This document shows positions 37,074 through 47,932 of a DNA stretch of 64,000 nt, piece after piece (the stretch's first letter is position 1; each line of letters opens with the position of its first letter). A program made the translations under genes and the position numbers. The stretch is from Polyodon spathula (lineage: Eukaryota > Chordata > Actinopteri > Acipenseriformes > Polyodontidae), in assembly GCF_017654505.1 (NCBI RefSeq), contig NC_054534.1, positions 16,296,693 through 16,360,692 of the forward strand. Direction: 5' to 3'. The notes under the pieces are model-generated. The model saw only the letters and a list, made by a program, of their open reading frames with translations, did no database searches and had not been told where the DNA came from.

Positions 37074-37123
37074 ACTATAGGTATAGTACATTCACAACTT
37101 TGTGAATGTACTATACCTATAGT
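37074..37123. repeat. Perfect 24-bp palindrome with 2-nt spacer
   Basis: Arms 37074-37097 and 37100-37123 are perfect reverse complements around CT. The arm begins ACTATAGGTATAGTAC. It lies in the short stretch where SHOC1 XPF-domain exons would be expected. It could fold into a cruciform or RNA hairpin, or be a tiny transposon-derived fold-back. Confidence 0.95.
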
Positions 37124-37149
37124 TTTGCATCAAGCTAACTGCCGAGTAA

Positions 37150-37200
37150 ACCTCCCAAGTGTTGGTATTTTTAAAGCACGACTAAAAAACCTTAATGGAA
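37150..37200 (+). mobile_element. Short L2-type LINE 3' fragment
   Basis: AAGTGTTGGTATTTTTAAAG followed by CACGACTAAAA matches the L2 copy at 42774-42808 (GTGTTGGTATTTTTAAAGCA). This is a small relic of the RT C-terminus. Confidence 0.5.
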
Positions 37201-37559
37201 TGTTACTCTAGTAATGCTTTTGTATAGATCACATGATTTATTTATCATCTTTCACAATGGTGTCATAAAATTCTCAGTGTGCATATTGATGGAATTGTCC
37301 TTAATAAGGATGCATGTTCCTTCCTCCATTCTGGTCATAACACTGTCGGTCATGAAGATTTCCAGCCCAGGCTTGCTTTCTTAGAAGGCAACTCTCAGCA
37401 ATGCCAAGTGCACAACCTATTTATCATATGATCGGGGTCCTTTAGGTGGGACTGAAGACACAGAATGAAGAGCCCAAATGCATCAGCAGAGAGGTAGATT
37501 ATATATAGACAAGGCTTCATTTATAACACAACCAATCGGTGCTGCTTCTGTGGGGGCTA

Positions 37560-38079
37560 GGTGGGGACTATGAATCAATAGAAAATAATTCCGTTGATCT
37601 TTGGCCTCTAAAGGAGGAATTGTATGACGAGCAGTTTGCAAGCACAAGGCCTGGTGGGAGCCATACAGAACGGACTTCAAGTGGACAGGCACAGGCTCAG
37701 GTCTCTGCCCTGTACTACAGCAAATCAGCTGGACAAACAAATAGAGAGCTACTTTGAGAGGAGGCCCCAACATTCCCAGGTTTACTCTGCCCAACAGACA
37801 GCCATTTCCTCCCTGTCAATGGAAGAGCCTTCCTTTCCCAGTGATTATGCTGGTCCTGAATCCAACAGCATGCCATTGTGTGTGCCAAACCAGCCAGCAG
37901 ATCGTCTGTGTGTTGACAGCCATCCATTTGCTCGTGCTACTAGATCAACAGCCAACTCTGCGTTTGCTTACCAGAAATCTGAATATAGGAGTGATGTCAG
38001 CAAGCAACTAGAGAATTTCTCTAAAAGAAAACTACATGGAAACCCACACCACCCGAACAGTACTACCAAAATAGCGTGA
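37560..38079 (+). pseudogene. SHOC1: Probable SHOC1 3'-terminal exon with a frame change
   Basis: Two overlapping plus-strand open frames tile this region. The first (37527-37757) contains NNSVDLWPLKEELYDEQFAS and ends with a stop at 37755-37757. The second (37612-38079) contains ANQLDKQIESYFERRPQHSQ and runs to a stop at 38077-38079. Both look protein-like but in different frames, as expected of a single exon with a small insertion or deletion between about 37620 and 37750. The place (same strand, last before the convergent GNG10) fits the long disordered C-terminal tail of SHOC1. I do not recognise specific SHOC1 residues here, so the assignment rests on position. Confidence 0.45.
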
Positions 38080-38944
38080 GAAAAATGGGAGGCTTATTTT
38101 TATTTTTGAATGAAAACTAAGTATTGGACAGAGCAACAACAATTATTATCTTTTTTTTTGTAAGAAACACAGAACTTTATTTAATAAAACAAGACACAAA
38201 TACTCTACCATAGCAGTCTGTTTACTCCATTAAGGACTGACATTATTGAGTTACGAAGCATTTCCTATTGATCTGTTGCACCAACATTAGCCTTCCTTCT
38301 CACATTCATGCAGCTGTTGTGTTTACATTGCATTGTAAACTCCAGGAAGCTTGTCTGTGCTGTTTTGAAGGGTTTATTTTAAGGACAGCAAAAACTTAAA
38401 TTAAAGTGAGAGACCAGTCCTTGAATAATCCACAACACAAGGCAGCTATGAGATAGTCACATAAAACAGGCAATTCCTTTTTCTTTTTGCAACAGTTGAT
38501 TGAGTAGGAAAAACTGGCAGTGATTTTGCAAGCACCATTCTGGAGATACAGTAAAGAGACATGGGCCAAATCAATTACATGTAACTTGCATGGAAAAAGC
38601 ATTTTAGGAAAACATAAAACCAATACATAGCTTGGTACAAAAGAATTGATGCAAGTGGCAGGTGTTTTTTTTTTTCCTTTTCATTGTCCCTACAGTGGTC
38701 TTGAACTTTTCACTTGTCTATATAGATTTCCAACCTTATCAGTATGTTGTCCACTTAGTTCTTGTTCATTAGAATCCACTGTGAATAACTGTACTTGCCA
38801 TCTGTAACCACTGCCAAAATCAAAAGACAGCTGGAGACTCAAGTCATTTCCATACAAAAAGTTTTTGGAGACAACAGGCCACCAGTTCTCAGAATAGACC
38901 GTTTGATTACTGCAAGTTTCCAACTGTCCCTATCTTGACACTGT

Positions 38945-39100
38945 GGGCTCTATTCACAAAGCTTTAAGACATAAAAAATGTATTTATGAAACTTGTTAAT
39001 TAAACCGTCAATAGCCCGGAACACTTTCAGGAATACTAAATATTATTTTATTCATTAAAACTTTAACCACTCATAAGTTAAAGCTTTGTGAATAGAGCCC
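38945..39100. mobile_element. 156-bp palindromic MITE
   Basis: Perfect 23-bp inverted ends: 38945-38967 begins GGGCTCTATTCACAAAGC and 39078-39100 is its exact complement. The interior is AT-rich. The target duplication is not clear. The GGGCTCTATTCACAAAG terminus is a pattern I associate with fish MITEs, but I cannot place it in a superfamily. Confidence 0.88.
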
Positions 39101-40530
39101 TATATTTAGATACCAGGTAAGTGGCAAAGTACAAAAGTAGCTTGCAATGCTGCATTGTGTGAGAGAATTTAAAACTTTCATGAATTTAAACAAAATTCAA
39201 GGTTAAAAAAAAAGCATTGCAAGACCAAATAAATAAGCTGAATAATTTATTTGTTTTCTGATTCTATTCCAATCAAACTAGAAAGCCATTAATGACTGCT
39301 TCTTGGAAATAAGACCAGCTTAGATAATGAAATTCAAGACGGAAGTATAGAGGAACATTTTATTAAATTAGAGTGAATGAAAACAGAAAAAAAAAAAAAA
39401 AAAACATTTTGTTAACAGAATGTGGATTTCGCTTACACTCCAGAGCACTCGGGTCAACACCCACCCAGAGTCTAAGGGATTGTTGGGTCAGTGTTACTTC
39501 AACCATGGTCTTGTTAATTTCCAGTCACATTAAAGCACAGACTCAAGTATCAATTGGAATAAGAAGTGCAGCTTGGGGGTGGGGAGGAGGAGGAGGCTTG
39601 TAAAAATGACAGCATGCAAGTTTAAACACAAATGATCTGGACAGAAAGGTCTTTTCACACCAAAGAAGTCAATCAATCTGAAGCACTGTCCTTAACAAAG
39701 TACTGAATACATTTTGTGTATCTTTCAGCACTAAGTACTATGACAGCAGTACTGTTTCATGATAACTAATAAAGTGCTATATATTTTGGGAATATCTTTT
39801 AATATTCTGTATACATTATACATTTCATTGGTTGTTTCGAATGGTGTTATATTTGCTGCACTTTCTTTACTCAAGCTGTGCCTGTTTAGTATAACAAGCT
39901 CAAATATAATTTCATATAACTTCCTTAGTAAGCATTTTAATTTCCACAACAGTTATGGTAAGGAAGGTTAAATGATATTCAATGAGCTATGGACTACTCA
40001 GAAAAAATCTTTATTACAGTGCTGTCCAAGTTTATCAGAAATGTTACATGCATTTTTTTATTTCAAAGTTCTGTCTAAAGTAATTTTAGCTGACAAAATA
40101 ATTCCTTACATTTTCTCTACCATGCACATTCATTCATTAAGTAGGTTTCAAATGAGCAGTTTTAAAAGACACACGTGTCAGCAAACTTGTATTTTCATTT
40201 TAAAAACATGATATCTGATACAACTGTAGATTATCTAGATCTAAATCTGTGTTTACAAGCCATGCTTTCTGTTATTTCTCCTGTAAAGTGAAATTGCCCT
40301 TGTCATTCAGTGGCATATTTCCTGTTGGTAACTAATCAGCTGACATACTTTCAGCCAGTAACATGCTGTGCAGGTGGTAATGAAGGAATTCAGCAGAGAT
40401 ACAATGCCTGGAAGATGAGGCAAGCAAACTGGGAATATTCTTTATTCTAGTGTAGCACCAGACCTGTTTTAAAACTCCACATTTGAGACTTTTTGAGGCT
40501 GTATGTAGGCCTAGTTAATGAAAGTGCAAA

Positions 40531-40604
40531 ATTTATATGATTGATGACATTATTTTGTTATCTACAAAATTGATATGATTGATGACATTATTTTGTTATC
40601 TACA
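40531..40604. repeat. Tandem duplication of about 37 bp
   Basis: TATGATTGATGACATTATTT followed by TGTTATCTACAA occurs twice in direct succession. Confidence 0.9.
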
Positions 40605-40819
40605 ATTAAAATATGAAAAGAAAACTTTGAATTGCAAAAGAATCACACACAAAAACAAATCAAATGGCTTCAGTGCATACAGAGGCTATCTCATAGGCAA
40701 TGCTGTGTTTTTTTCTTTTACTGTTTATTTGAATTTAAATTAGATTATATATCTTCCATAAACACATCTCGCTGTGTAGAGAGACTAAATGGTCTGCCAC
40801 TTTCCCACTCTTAGTAAAC

Positions 40820-41080
40820 ATGTCCACTGAAGTGTCCAGGTCTTACGCCAGTCAATCACAGGCTGCTGGGCTGGTTAAGCGTGTATTTGTGCTGACCGTA
40901 TTTCAGCTCAGTCCTCTGCCAAGCTACGCCCACCACAATTTCCGTATCAAGGATTCGGAGAGCGGCAGTTATGTTCTGAAGATATTCAACTCGGGACAGC
41001 CGCAATGCAAAGATGGTGGAGACCTAAACTAGAAACATGGTCCTAAAGATAAAGAGGCTGCCCACCCCCACAGCACTGCT
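40820..41080 (+). pseudogene. HYKK-like (hydroxylysine kinase) N-terminal fragment
   Basis: The open frame 40820-41032 contains SQAAGLVKRVFVLTVFQLSP, then LPSYAHHNF, then SGSYVLKIFNS. This pattern (AGLV..VFGL, LPSYDDQNF, YVLKI.N) is the N-terminus of hydroxylysine kinase, a phosphotransferase-fold enzyme. Two residues of the usual LPSYDDQNF are altered and the frame stops after KDGGDLN. Later frames give only weak traces. There is no intron or promoter evidence; it looks like a decayed duplicate or retrocopy fragment. Confidence 0.5.
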
Positions 41081-41719
41081 GACCAGAGATTGGAAACTCA
41101 CATCTCTGGAGTCTGTCGGTACAATTTGCCATTAGTTTATGACCACATGTGTTGTAGACTGGAGGTTCTGGTGTATTCACTGGAGCAGGTGACCGATTTT
41201 GAGGCATTGCAGTGCAGCTCTGTGTAGTCATGAACGTTACAACTCGAATAGCTGTTGGAAGGAATGCATTATGTTGATTTCATTAGGTTGTTACCTTGCG
41301 CTAATGCTCTCTAATTATAATACCATTAATCATACTTGTGGCTCCTGCTTGCTTCACCCATAATGTTTTTTTTTTTTTCACTTGAAAATGTGTCATTATA
41401 AGTCAATATATACTGTGGTCTTTAAATTACTTTGTTTCATGATAATGCAGTGCAAAATAATGAAATGTAATCTATTGCATTTAAGGCCAAGCAAGGTTTT
41501 TAAAATGAAGTTACCTGTGCAACACTCTCACAGCTCTGCAGTTGGTTTGTTTTCTAGACTTTGGTTTCATTGTGACTGCAGTGAAGCCCATATTGAATAA
41601 TGACAGTGAAGAGTAGCATGGCTATTTATTTTGAAGATAATTCTCATCATGCTTTCAGTCATTGCAGTAGTTGTGATATGTAGCACAAGCATTTGTTTAA
41701 AAGGACAGCTGATAGTAGA

Positions 41720-42960
41720 CTTTCGGCTATGCTTTTACCAGGATATATACACACAGGGTTCTATACAGGGCCTCTCTTGTTCCGCATCTATATGCTGCCA
41801 CTCTGCCAGATAATCCATCATCACAATGTTTCCACTCATATGCGGACGATACTTAGACTCATTTATAAAGTAAACCTCAAACTGAAGTGTCTGTTTCTGT
41901 ACTTTCACACGGCTTGGCTGAAATTAAATTATGGATGCAACAGAACTTTTTGCAGTTTAACTGAAAGGACAGAGGTAATTTTGTTAGGCTCTCCATATCA
42001 ATTGTGCAAACTTGATAGCTTTAACATGGTTATTGATGGGATTTAAATCCGGTCTAGCTCTGAAATTAGAAATCTCCGTGTCATTTTTTGACCCTAGTGT
42101 AACAATTTCACATCCAGTGTCACCAAGGTGTAATTTTTTCACCTCCATAACATTGCTTGACTACCACCTGTTCCCTCTACCTGATGCGGAGAAGTTACTA
42201 CATGACTGTCTCTTCTCGACTTCATTACTGCAATGCCTCGCTAACGGGTGCATCAAAAAATGTTCTCAGTAGGCTACAGTATGTACAGAATTCTGCAGCT
42301 AACACCTGTTCTGCCATTATTATTATTATTATATTGGCTGGATGTTAAAATATTTTTGTTGTCCTATAAAGCCTTGAATGGGCTGGCTCCAAGTTACATT
42401 TCAGACATTGTAACTCCTGTGCGTAGCTTGTGATCTGCAGCATTTGGATTGTTAAGTGTCCCTATAACTAGGTTCTGCTCTATGGGTGTGTGGCAGGGTA
42501 AAAGCCCTGCAGGTGCACGGGTGTGTGGTGAACAGTAAGCTGGCAGGGAGGGGGTTACATTTCTCCCTGTCAAAACACATGGGAATTTAGCTGGAGCTAA
42601 CAATTCAGTAAATGATTAATTAGGCTCCTGCCGCAGGTGTGTAAAATAGCTTTCTGTGTCCGAGTCTCTGTTCCTGTAAATATCATCCAGGCTGGGAGGC
42701 TACCACGCCACAGGGTGACGGGGCAGTTTGCAGTTACACACCTGTGCTCTGGAATGCTCTTTCTCTTGACTCAGGAAGTGTTGGTATTTTTAAAGCACAA
42801 CTGAAAACATACATTTTTAAACTGAAATTTGTATCTACTTAAATTGTAACTTACTTTATTTAAATGACAGTTTTTTAATACTGACTGTTGTATGTGTCTG
42901 TTGTGATTTTAATTGTAAAGCACTTTGAGATGTACTACACGAAAAGCACTATTTAAAATA
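41720..42960 (+). mobile_element. L2-type LINE, truncated and decayed
   Basis: Plus-strand pieces in successive frames show late RT: a GPLLFRIYMLPL block (about 41770), a YADD-like site in HSYADDT (about 41840), TEVILLGSPYQL (about 41970), DAEKLLHDCLFS (about 42190), RLQYVQNSAA (about 42275) and SYKALNGLAPSYISDIVTPV (about 42363). The line resumes after an insertion with PVLWNALSLD and SVGIFKAQLKTY (about 42745-42810), and ends in a tail with CACTTTGAGATG and AAAAGCACTATTTAAA. Many frameshifts. The 5' half is absent. Confidence 0.88.
42489..42712. mobile_element. 224-bp LTR-like insertion in L2, 5-bp target duplication
   Basis: The block begins TGTGGCAGGGTAAAAG and ends TACCACGCCACA, so it has the TG...CA ends of an LTR. 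GGGTG flanks it on both sides (42484-42488 and 42713-42717), a 5-bp target duplication. It splits the L2 open-frame region. Its interior (GGCAGGGAGGGGGTTA, then CCCTGTCAAAACAC) is shared with 59055-59105 and, more distantly, 44465-44500. It is probably a deleted solo LTR. Confidence 0.82.
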
Positions 42961-43233
42961 GACTTTAGTATATACAGTACTCTGAGCAATAGTTAACATG
43001 TGTGGGCTCCCTGCAGTTATTTGCATTATTACTACTTTAAATATTTAAAGCATGTTATTTACTTTACAGAATTAACTAATGTCATATACTTTATAGTTAT
43101 AGAGGGATGGACATAAGGCTCTCATTGCATATCAGTTGGATCCATTCCTGGTATTACTAGGAGCTGACACACCTGGTCTTGTTACCAATACACTGGCTAA
43201 TCAAACACGTTGTAAAACCTAGAATGGGTGAAA

Positions 43234-43282
43234 CTGCTATGCCTCCTCTCGTTTGTAAACTTTCTTATGTTCTTATGTTCAA
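43234..43282 (+). mobile_element. CR1/Rex1 LINE 3' tail
   Basis: CCTCCTCTCGTTTGTAAACT followed by TTCTTATGTTCTTATGTTC is the reverse complement of the tail at 15974-16010. Only the tail and perhaps a short upstream part remain. Confidence 0.8.
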
Positions 43283-44387
43283 TAGGAGTCTTACTTCCTT
43301 CCCTGTTTTAGTACATCAACACATTTCATATGACCCAGCAACTTTCCTAAAAATAGAAAGACCGCATGATAAATACAACTAAATACTAAGGATGCACACT
43401 TGCCTGATTTCTCTCAAATAATTCACTATTGTACAGGTTGTCCTATTCCCACTTCAATGGGAACTCAAATGTGACTTGGAGCATTGCCAGGGTACATTGT
43501 GGTCAAGAGCCACATGGATAGAGCTGTAACAAGCTGTACAACTGAGCAGCAAACTGGCTCATCACAAAAGTCACAGGGAAACCAAATGTTTGTTCTGTGG
43601 ATCTACACAAGCTGGCTTCAGAAGGACTCTGCTTTTCCAGAGGCAAAAAAAGAGGCATAGTTGTTTTTACATGAAATACTTTTTTTATATATTTAGTTTG
43701 AAAAAGGAGCCACATTGGTTTTCCTCATATTTCAATAACACAAATGTAAACCTAAAAGCGTAAGCAAGACGTTTATCCCAACATAAACAACACTGGCTTA
43801 ACTGTATAAAATCTTTTTTGCCTGCCATAACAAACAGAAGGCACAACGCGTGCATGTCTGGGGCACTTCTATTAAAACGTAGACCTTTTTTAAAAGCAGC
43901 AGCAAGACAAACCATTAGTGCAGAATGATACTGTTCCAACTAGCACTGAGACATGTATTACATAGGCAAGTATACACTGGCAACATTTGTAACTCAATAA
44001 CTTATTCATTATTGCAACTTCTCTCGTAAACTTGTGGTCAGCTTACTTTCTGAGAAAAAATGAAGTAATAACTATTTTCCTTTTGTATCCATTATCTGTG
44101 CGGTATATTTAACAGAATAGCACAATTCATGTGAAACTGAAATGGTTGCTCAAGAAGAGTTGCCAGTGTATATTGATCATCTCTGCTAATTATATATTTC
44201 AAGTTAAACGCAGAATAATGTCAAATGTTAGTTAGAATCCTATCATTACTAGGAAATAACCTATTGGTAATACAGGCACCTTGGTACACTAAAAACATTT
44301 GGCATAAAGTCCCACATTTTACAAGTGTAAACATTATATAGGTAAAGCAGTACTAAAACTAGATTTCACAAAAAACGTGTGTAATCA

Positions 44388-44389
<2 letters not shown>
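43283..44389. other. Intergenic AT-rich sequence
   Basis: No feature recognised. Minus-strand open frames at 43503-43939 show no motif. Confidence 0.45.
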
Positions 44390-44450
<61 letters not shown>

Positions 44451-45041
44451 GGCAGGTGTAACATGGCAGGGAAGGGGTTAAGTTTCCCTGCCCAGAAACA
44501 TGTGAGAATGCACATTTGGGTGTAATGGGTTTATTGTTTAATTATTAGTTATCCCCAGCACCTGGTGTTAATTGTAAATTAGAGCCAGGTGCAGGGTATT
44601 TAAAGAAGGCGGCCAGTCTGTTCAAGGCTGCTGGTGTGTGAGGAGCCTGCTTGTAGGTGTGCGCAATTGTAGTAGAAAAAAAAGGTAGTGTGAGAAAGCC
44701 TTTCTGGGTGTTCTGTTTTTTTTTTTTTTCAAGGTGTGTTACAGGTAAACAGCTTAGCTGTCCTGAGTGGGTTAGGTTCCTGTGTGTAATAGTTGGTGCT
44801 CAAGAAACAGCCAGGTGTTTGTTTTGTTTATTTTTGTTTGGGTTTATTAAAAGTGTGCGTAAGCGCAAGAATAATCAACTTTTGTGTCCTGGGTCCTGAT
44901 TTAAAGGGGCAACGAACCATGAGAGTTGTGCAATCGTTTCACATATGGTATGGATAACTAATAATTAAACAATAAACCCATTACACCCAAATGTGCATTC
45001 TCACATGTTTCTGGGCAGGGAAACTTAACCCCTTCCCCCTT

Positions 45042-45103
<62 letters not shown>

Positions 45104-45123
45104 AGACACACACACACACACAC
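44390..45123. repeat. LTR-like unit with an 84-bp perfect inverted repeat between two TA tracts
   Basis: A (TA)n tract (44390-44447) is followed by an LTR-like unit that starts near GGCAGGGAAGGGG (44465) and has an AT-rich interior. Arms 44471-44554 and 44952-45035 are perfect inverted copies of 84 bp, about 397 bp apart. A second (TA)n tract (about 45045-45099) and a (CA)n run (about 45107-45123) follow. The first arm resembles the 5' part of the LTR-like repeats at 42489 and 59040. The second arm looks like the same 5' part in the opposite orientation. Confidence 0.85.
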
Positions 45124-46454
45124 ATTAGCAAAAGATTATTTTAAGAGACTATAAATGTTACTGATAAATAGACATTTTGGCTACAAAAATGTAATGGCAC
45201 TGCAATCGCGATCCCTCAGAACGGAATAGGCAGCAATCGATAGTCGCATCATGCTTCAGTTCAGACTTGCAAAGTCAGTTTCTGTAAAAAAACAAAGAGA
45301 GCTGTTTGTAAGCTCCATTCAACCAGAACGGATCAACAGGCTGCAAGAAAGGTTTTCACTATTTTAAGGTTTTACCATGATAAAATGTGGGCAACCTCCA
45401 GTACTACTACTAAAAATATTTCAAGCACGTTATATATTGAATTTCTTTTAAACTCTTTTTAACAATTAGTACAAAGAAATGTCTGGTTTTAAAAATGCTC
45501 TAAATCTGTACCAAAGAAAGAATACTAAATTATTATTAACCAGGCTTATTAACCAATGTCCCTTTTCAACAACTGAAAATGCTGAATTTGAGGTGCAGTG
45601 TGATCTTTCAACTGGCCTGCCTAGAGTTGGTGGGGCTCAAAATCAGGTAATGGCAGATGTAGAAAAAAATACCATAAAGCATCATAAAATAGTCATGTAA
45701 AAAAAAGAACACAAAATGCTGTTGAATAGGCGTGTGCCGATACTTGTATTTTCCGAGCAACCGCCTTTAAGAAATCTGAAGCTGTTAGGTATTCGATAAA
45801 TGGAATGAAACAGGTTAATTACTCAGCGCAGAAACAATGCGGTCCCTCAGCTTGCCTTGTTTGCACAATTATAGTTTCAATCAATACCAATCTGACAGTG
45901 TTATTTAATATAGAGAACCTGTCATCATCAAACTAAAACTCATTTAAATGTTTAAGCGATTATTTGTCTTACCTTTTTTTTATACTTTTGATACAAAATC
46001 ATTTTTTACTTCACTTTCCTTACAAATGCATCATCTCTGCAGTGAATTGTGGGACTGTAGTCCTGGGGAAGATGTAATCTCTGAGTAAACTCGAAAAAGA
46101 AATACAAATCCCAGTTTCCACAGTGGTAGCTCTTCAGTTCGGTTTAAAGGACTGTCACATTTCCGTGACGAAACAGTTGCATTTTGCACCATTGTGAGTT
46201 TACATGCTCGGTATGGCAGCACGGCAGTAAAAATGTCAGTGCGCAGGGTGCAAGGAAAACTTGCTTCCAATTGTCTTTTAAAACACATGTGAATGCCATT
46301 GATTTGTACGCAATTGCAAAGGTGATAGCAGGTCGATTTTTCTTGTTTTGAAATCAACACATTAAATTTATGGATTTACTTAATGCATACTGACAAAAGC
46401 TTCCTGAATGTAAAATAGGAGTAATGGCACACCCCTACTTTTGAAGCTCCTTGC
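45124..46454. other. Intergenic sequence, no gene recognised
   Basis: A 73-codon open frame on the plus strand at 45479-45700 has no recognisable motif. The rest is AT-rich. Confidence 0.4.
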
Positions 46455-46735
46455 TTATATTAATTAATTAATTTAATTAATTAGTCATATAGCAGACACT
46501 TTTACCCAAAGTGGATTGACAGAGATTAGGTGGTGAAATATGCATCACAACTGCTACTACAGTCACTTACAATATGACCTCTGTTTTACGTCTCATCCAA
46601 AGGACAGAGCACAAGGAAAGTAAGTGGCTTGCTCAGGATCACACACAGCGAGTCAGTGGTTGAGCTGGGATTGAAGTGGGAACCTCCTGGTAACGAGCCC
46701 CTTTCTTTAACCACTGGACCACCAAGCCTTCTATG
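46455..46735 (-). repeat. tRNA-derived SINE (V-type)
   Basis: Oriented on the minus strand. The head near 46735 has a tRNA-like layout, GGTGGTCCAGTGG (A-box-like), then AGGTTCCCACTTCAATCCC (degenerate B box). The body has the fish SINE block seen in the plus strand as AGCAGACACTTTTACCCAAA. Highly similar to 55166-55430. Confidence 0.75.
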
Positions 46736-46822
46736 CCTGTGATTTTTCACCATCGAACGAGACAGGTTTAAAGTAGCAAGAATGTGTGGTGTTTGCTAAT
46801 GTAGGCGGTGTACCTCGTGTGT

Positions 46823-46948
46823 TTAGAGCAGAGCGCAGGACCGGGGCTCCCTGAAGGGGTTGCTTCCAGCTGGCACTCCGACCAGCAGGGCATCTTTATA
46901 GGCATTCTGGAGGCAATACTGCTGGAGCTCTGCAGCAGCCTTGGACAC
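46823..46948 (-). CDS. GNG10: GNG10 exon 2 (C-terminal 41 codons plus stop)
   Basis: Encodes the C-terminal part of the G-protein gamma-10 subunit. GNG10 forms a dimer with a G-beta subunit at the plasma membrane and relays GPCR signals. Minus-strand acceptor TTGTTGTTGCAG, then [41 protein letters not shown] and a stop. The gamma-family NPFRE motif and a C-terminal CAAX box (CALL, a leucine-ending box expected to receive a geranylgeranyl lipid) are intact. It joins in phase 0 to exon 1 for a 68-residue product, the normal length. It is convergent with SHOC1. Confidence 0.97.
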   Translation of the reverse strand: MSKAAAELQQYCLQNAYKDALLVGVPAGSNPFREPRSCALL

Positions 46949-47382
46949 CTGCAACAACAACCACTTTGCTTGAAAAAGAAACAGGCATGTTTGTATTTCA
47001 AGCACGACAATTCAATTGAAACAAACTTCTTACACGTTTCTCTGGATTGGAAAGACCTAGATTAGAGCTAATCTTGGATTACTTTAGTTTCATTGTAACA
47101 TGAGGTAGTCCATGATTAATGCGTATCAGGGTCTGTGTAACCAGCCATGAGTTATTTTTAAACTGATTTTTAATGCATTAGAATTTCTCAGAAGCACAGT
47201 ATATATGTCAAACATTTTAAACGTTGTGTAGATAAATACAAACTGTCTATTACATCTGTTTTCAGAATCACACATAGTATTAAAGCAGTTTGCTGCAAAG
47301 GCAGACAACATGCCTGTTACATCTGGAAAGCAACCAATATTGCAAGACAGACAGACAGATAGATAGTCAGTCTACTGTGTAT

Positions 47383-47932
47383 TGTCACAGGATGGCTTTA
47401 GTGGTGATGTCAGACCCGGAACATAAACACACAGAGTGGCGAGTGAATTGTGGTGTTGCTCTGGTTTATTGCAAAATAAAAATTTGAACAAAACAGAACA
47501 AACACTGACTGAATAAACAGAACAAATAGACAACAAACAATAACAAGTATTGTACTGGTTTAAGAGCCAGCATGCTTAGCAATTGTTATTTATTTTTCTT
47601 AATTAATTCCTCTCCACACCTGTTCTCCACTCTCGAATACACAAACCCGAGTGAGTGAAACGTGCACCTAATTGTGCCGGGATTCAATAATTAATTATTC
47701 ACTTGAATCCCAGCACATGAACTAATTTGTGCAATCCCTGTGCTCACATACTATTACATACTTTATCTGCACGTGAAGTGATTGTGCAATCCCCGAGACT
47801 AAGTACAACTATATAATTTAAAACACTCGTGCTCCACATTATATCCCGCGCACTTATACATACACCAACTATAACACACTACATACAACAGATAAACATA
47901 AAATACACACAGGAGCGGGGCAAACTGCCACA
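47383..47932 (-). mobile_element. Solo LTR with 4-bp target duplication
   Basis: On the minus strand it starts TGTGGCAGTTTGCCCCGC and ends CATCCTGTGACA. GTAT flanks both sides (47379-47382 and 47933-47936). AATAAA lies on the minus strand near the 3' part (about 47471), as a polyadenylation signal should. 550 bp in the GNG10 intron. A related fragment in opposite orientation is at 49424-49640. Confidence 0.82.

Larger units (their letters stand above)
38080..40819. other. SHOC1/GNG10 intergenic sequence, first part
   Basis: No gene. Contains the MITE at 38945-39100, poly-A at about 39387-39404, and the tandem repeat at 40531-40604. An AATAAA at 38189 could end a SHOC1 transcript. Confidence 0.5.

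Noticed and set aside
37483..37927. Minus-strand open frames opposite the last SHOC1 exon
   Set aside because: Antisense shadows of the plus-strand coding frames. No motif or splice context of their own.
45479..45700. 73-codon plus-strand open frame as a small gene
   Set aside because: No recognisable motif, no splice or promoter evidence, and AT-rich surroundings make chance likely.
46031..46360. 109-codon minus-strand frame upstream of GNG10 exon 2 3' end
   Set aside because: It lies downstream of GNG10 without recognisable motif and could only be a chance frame.
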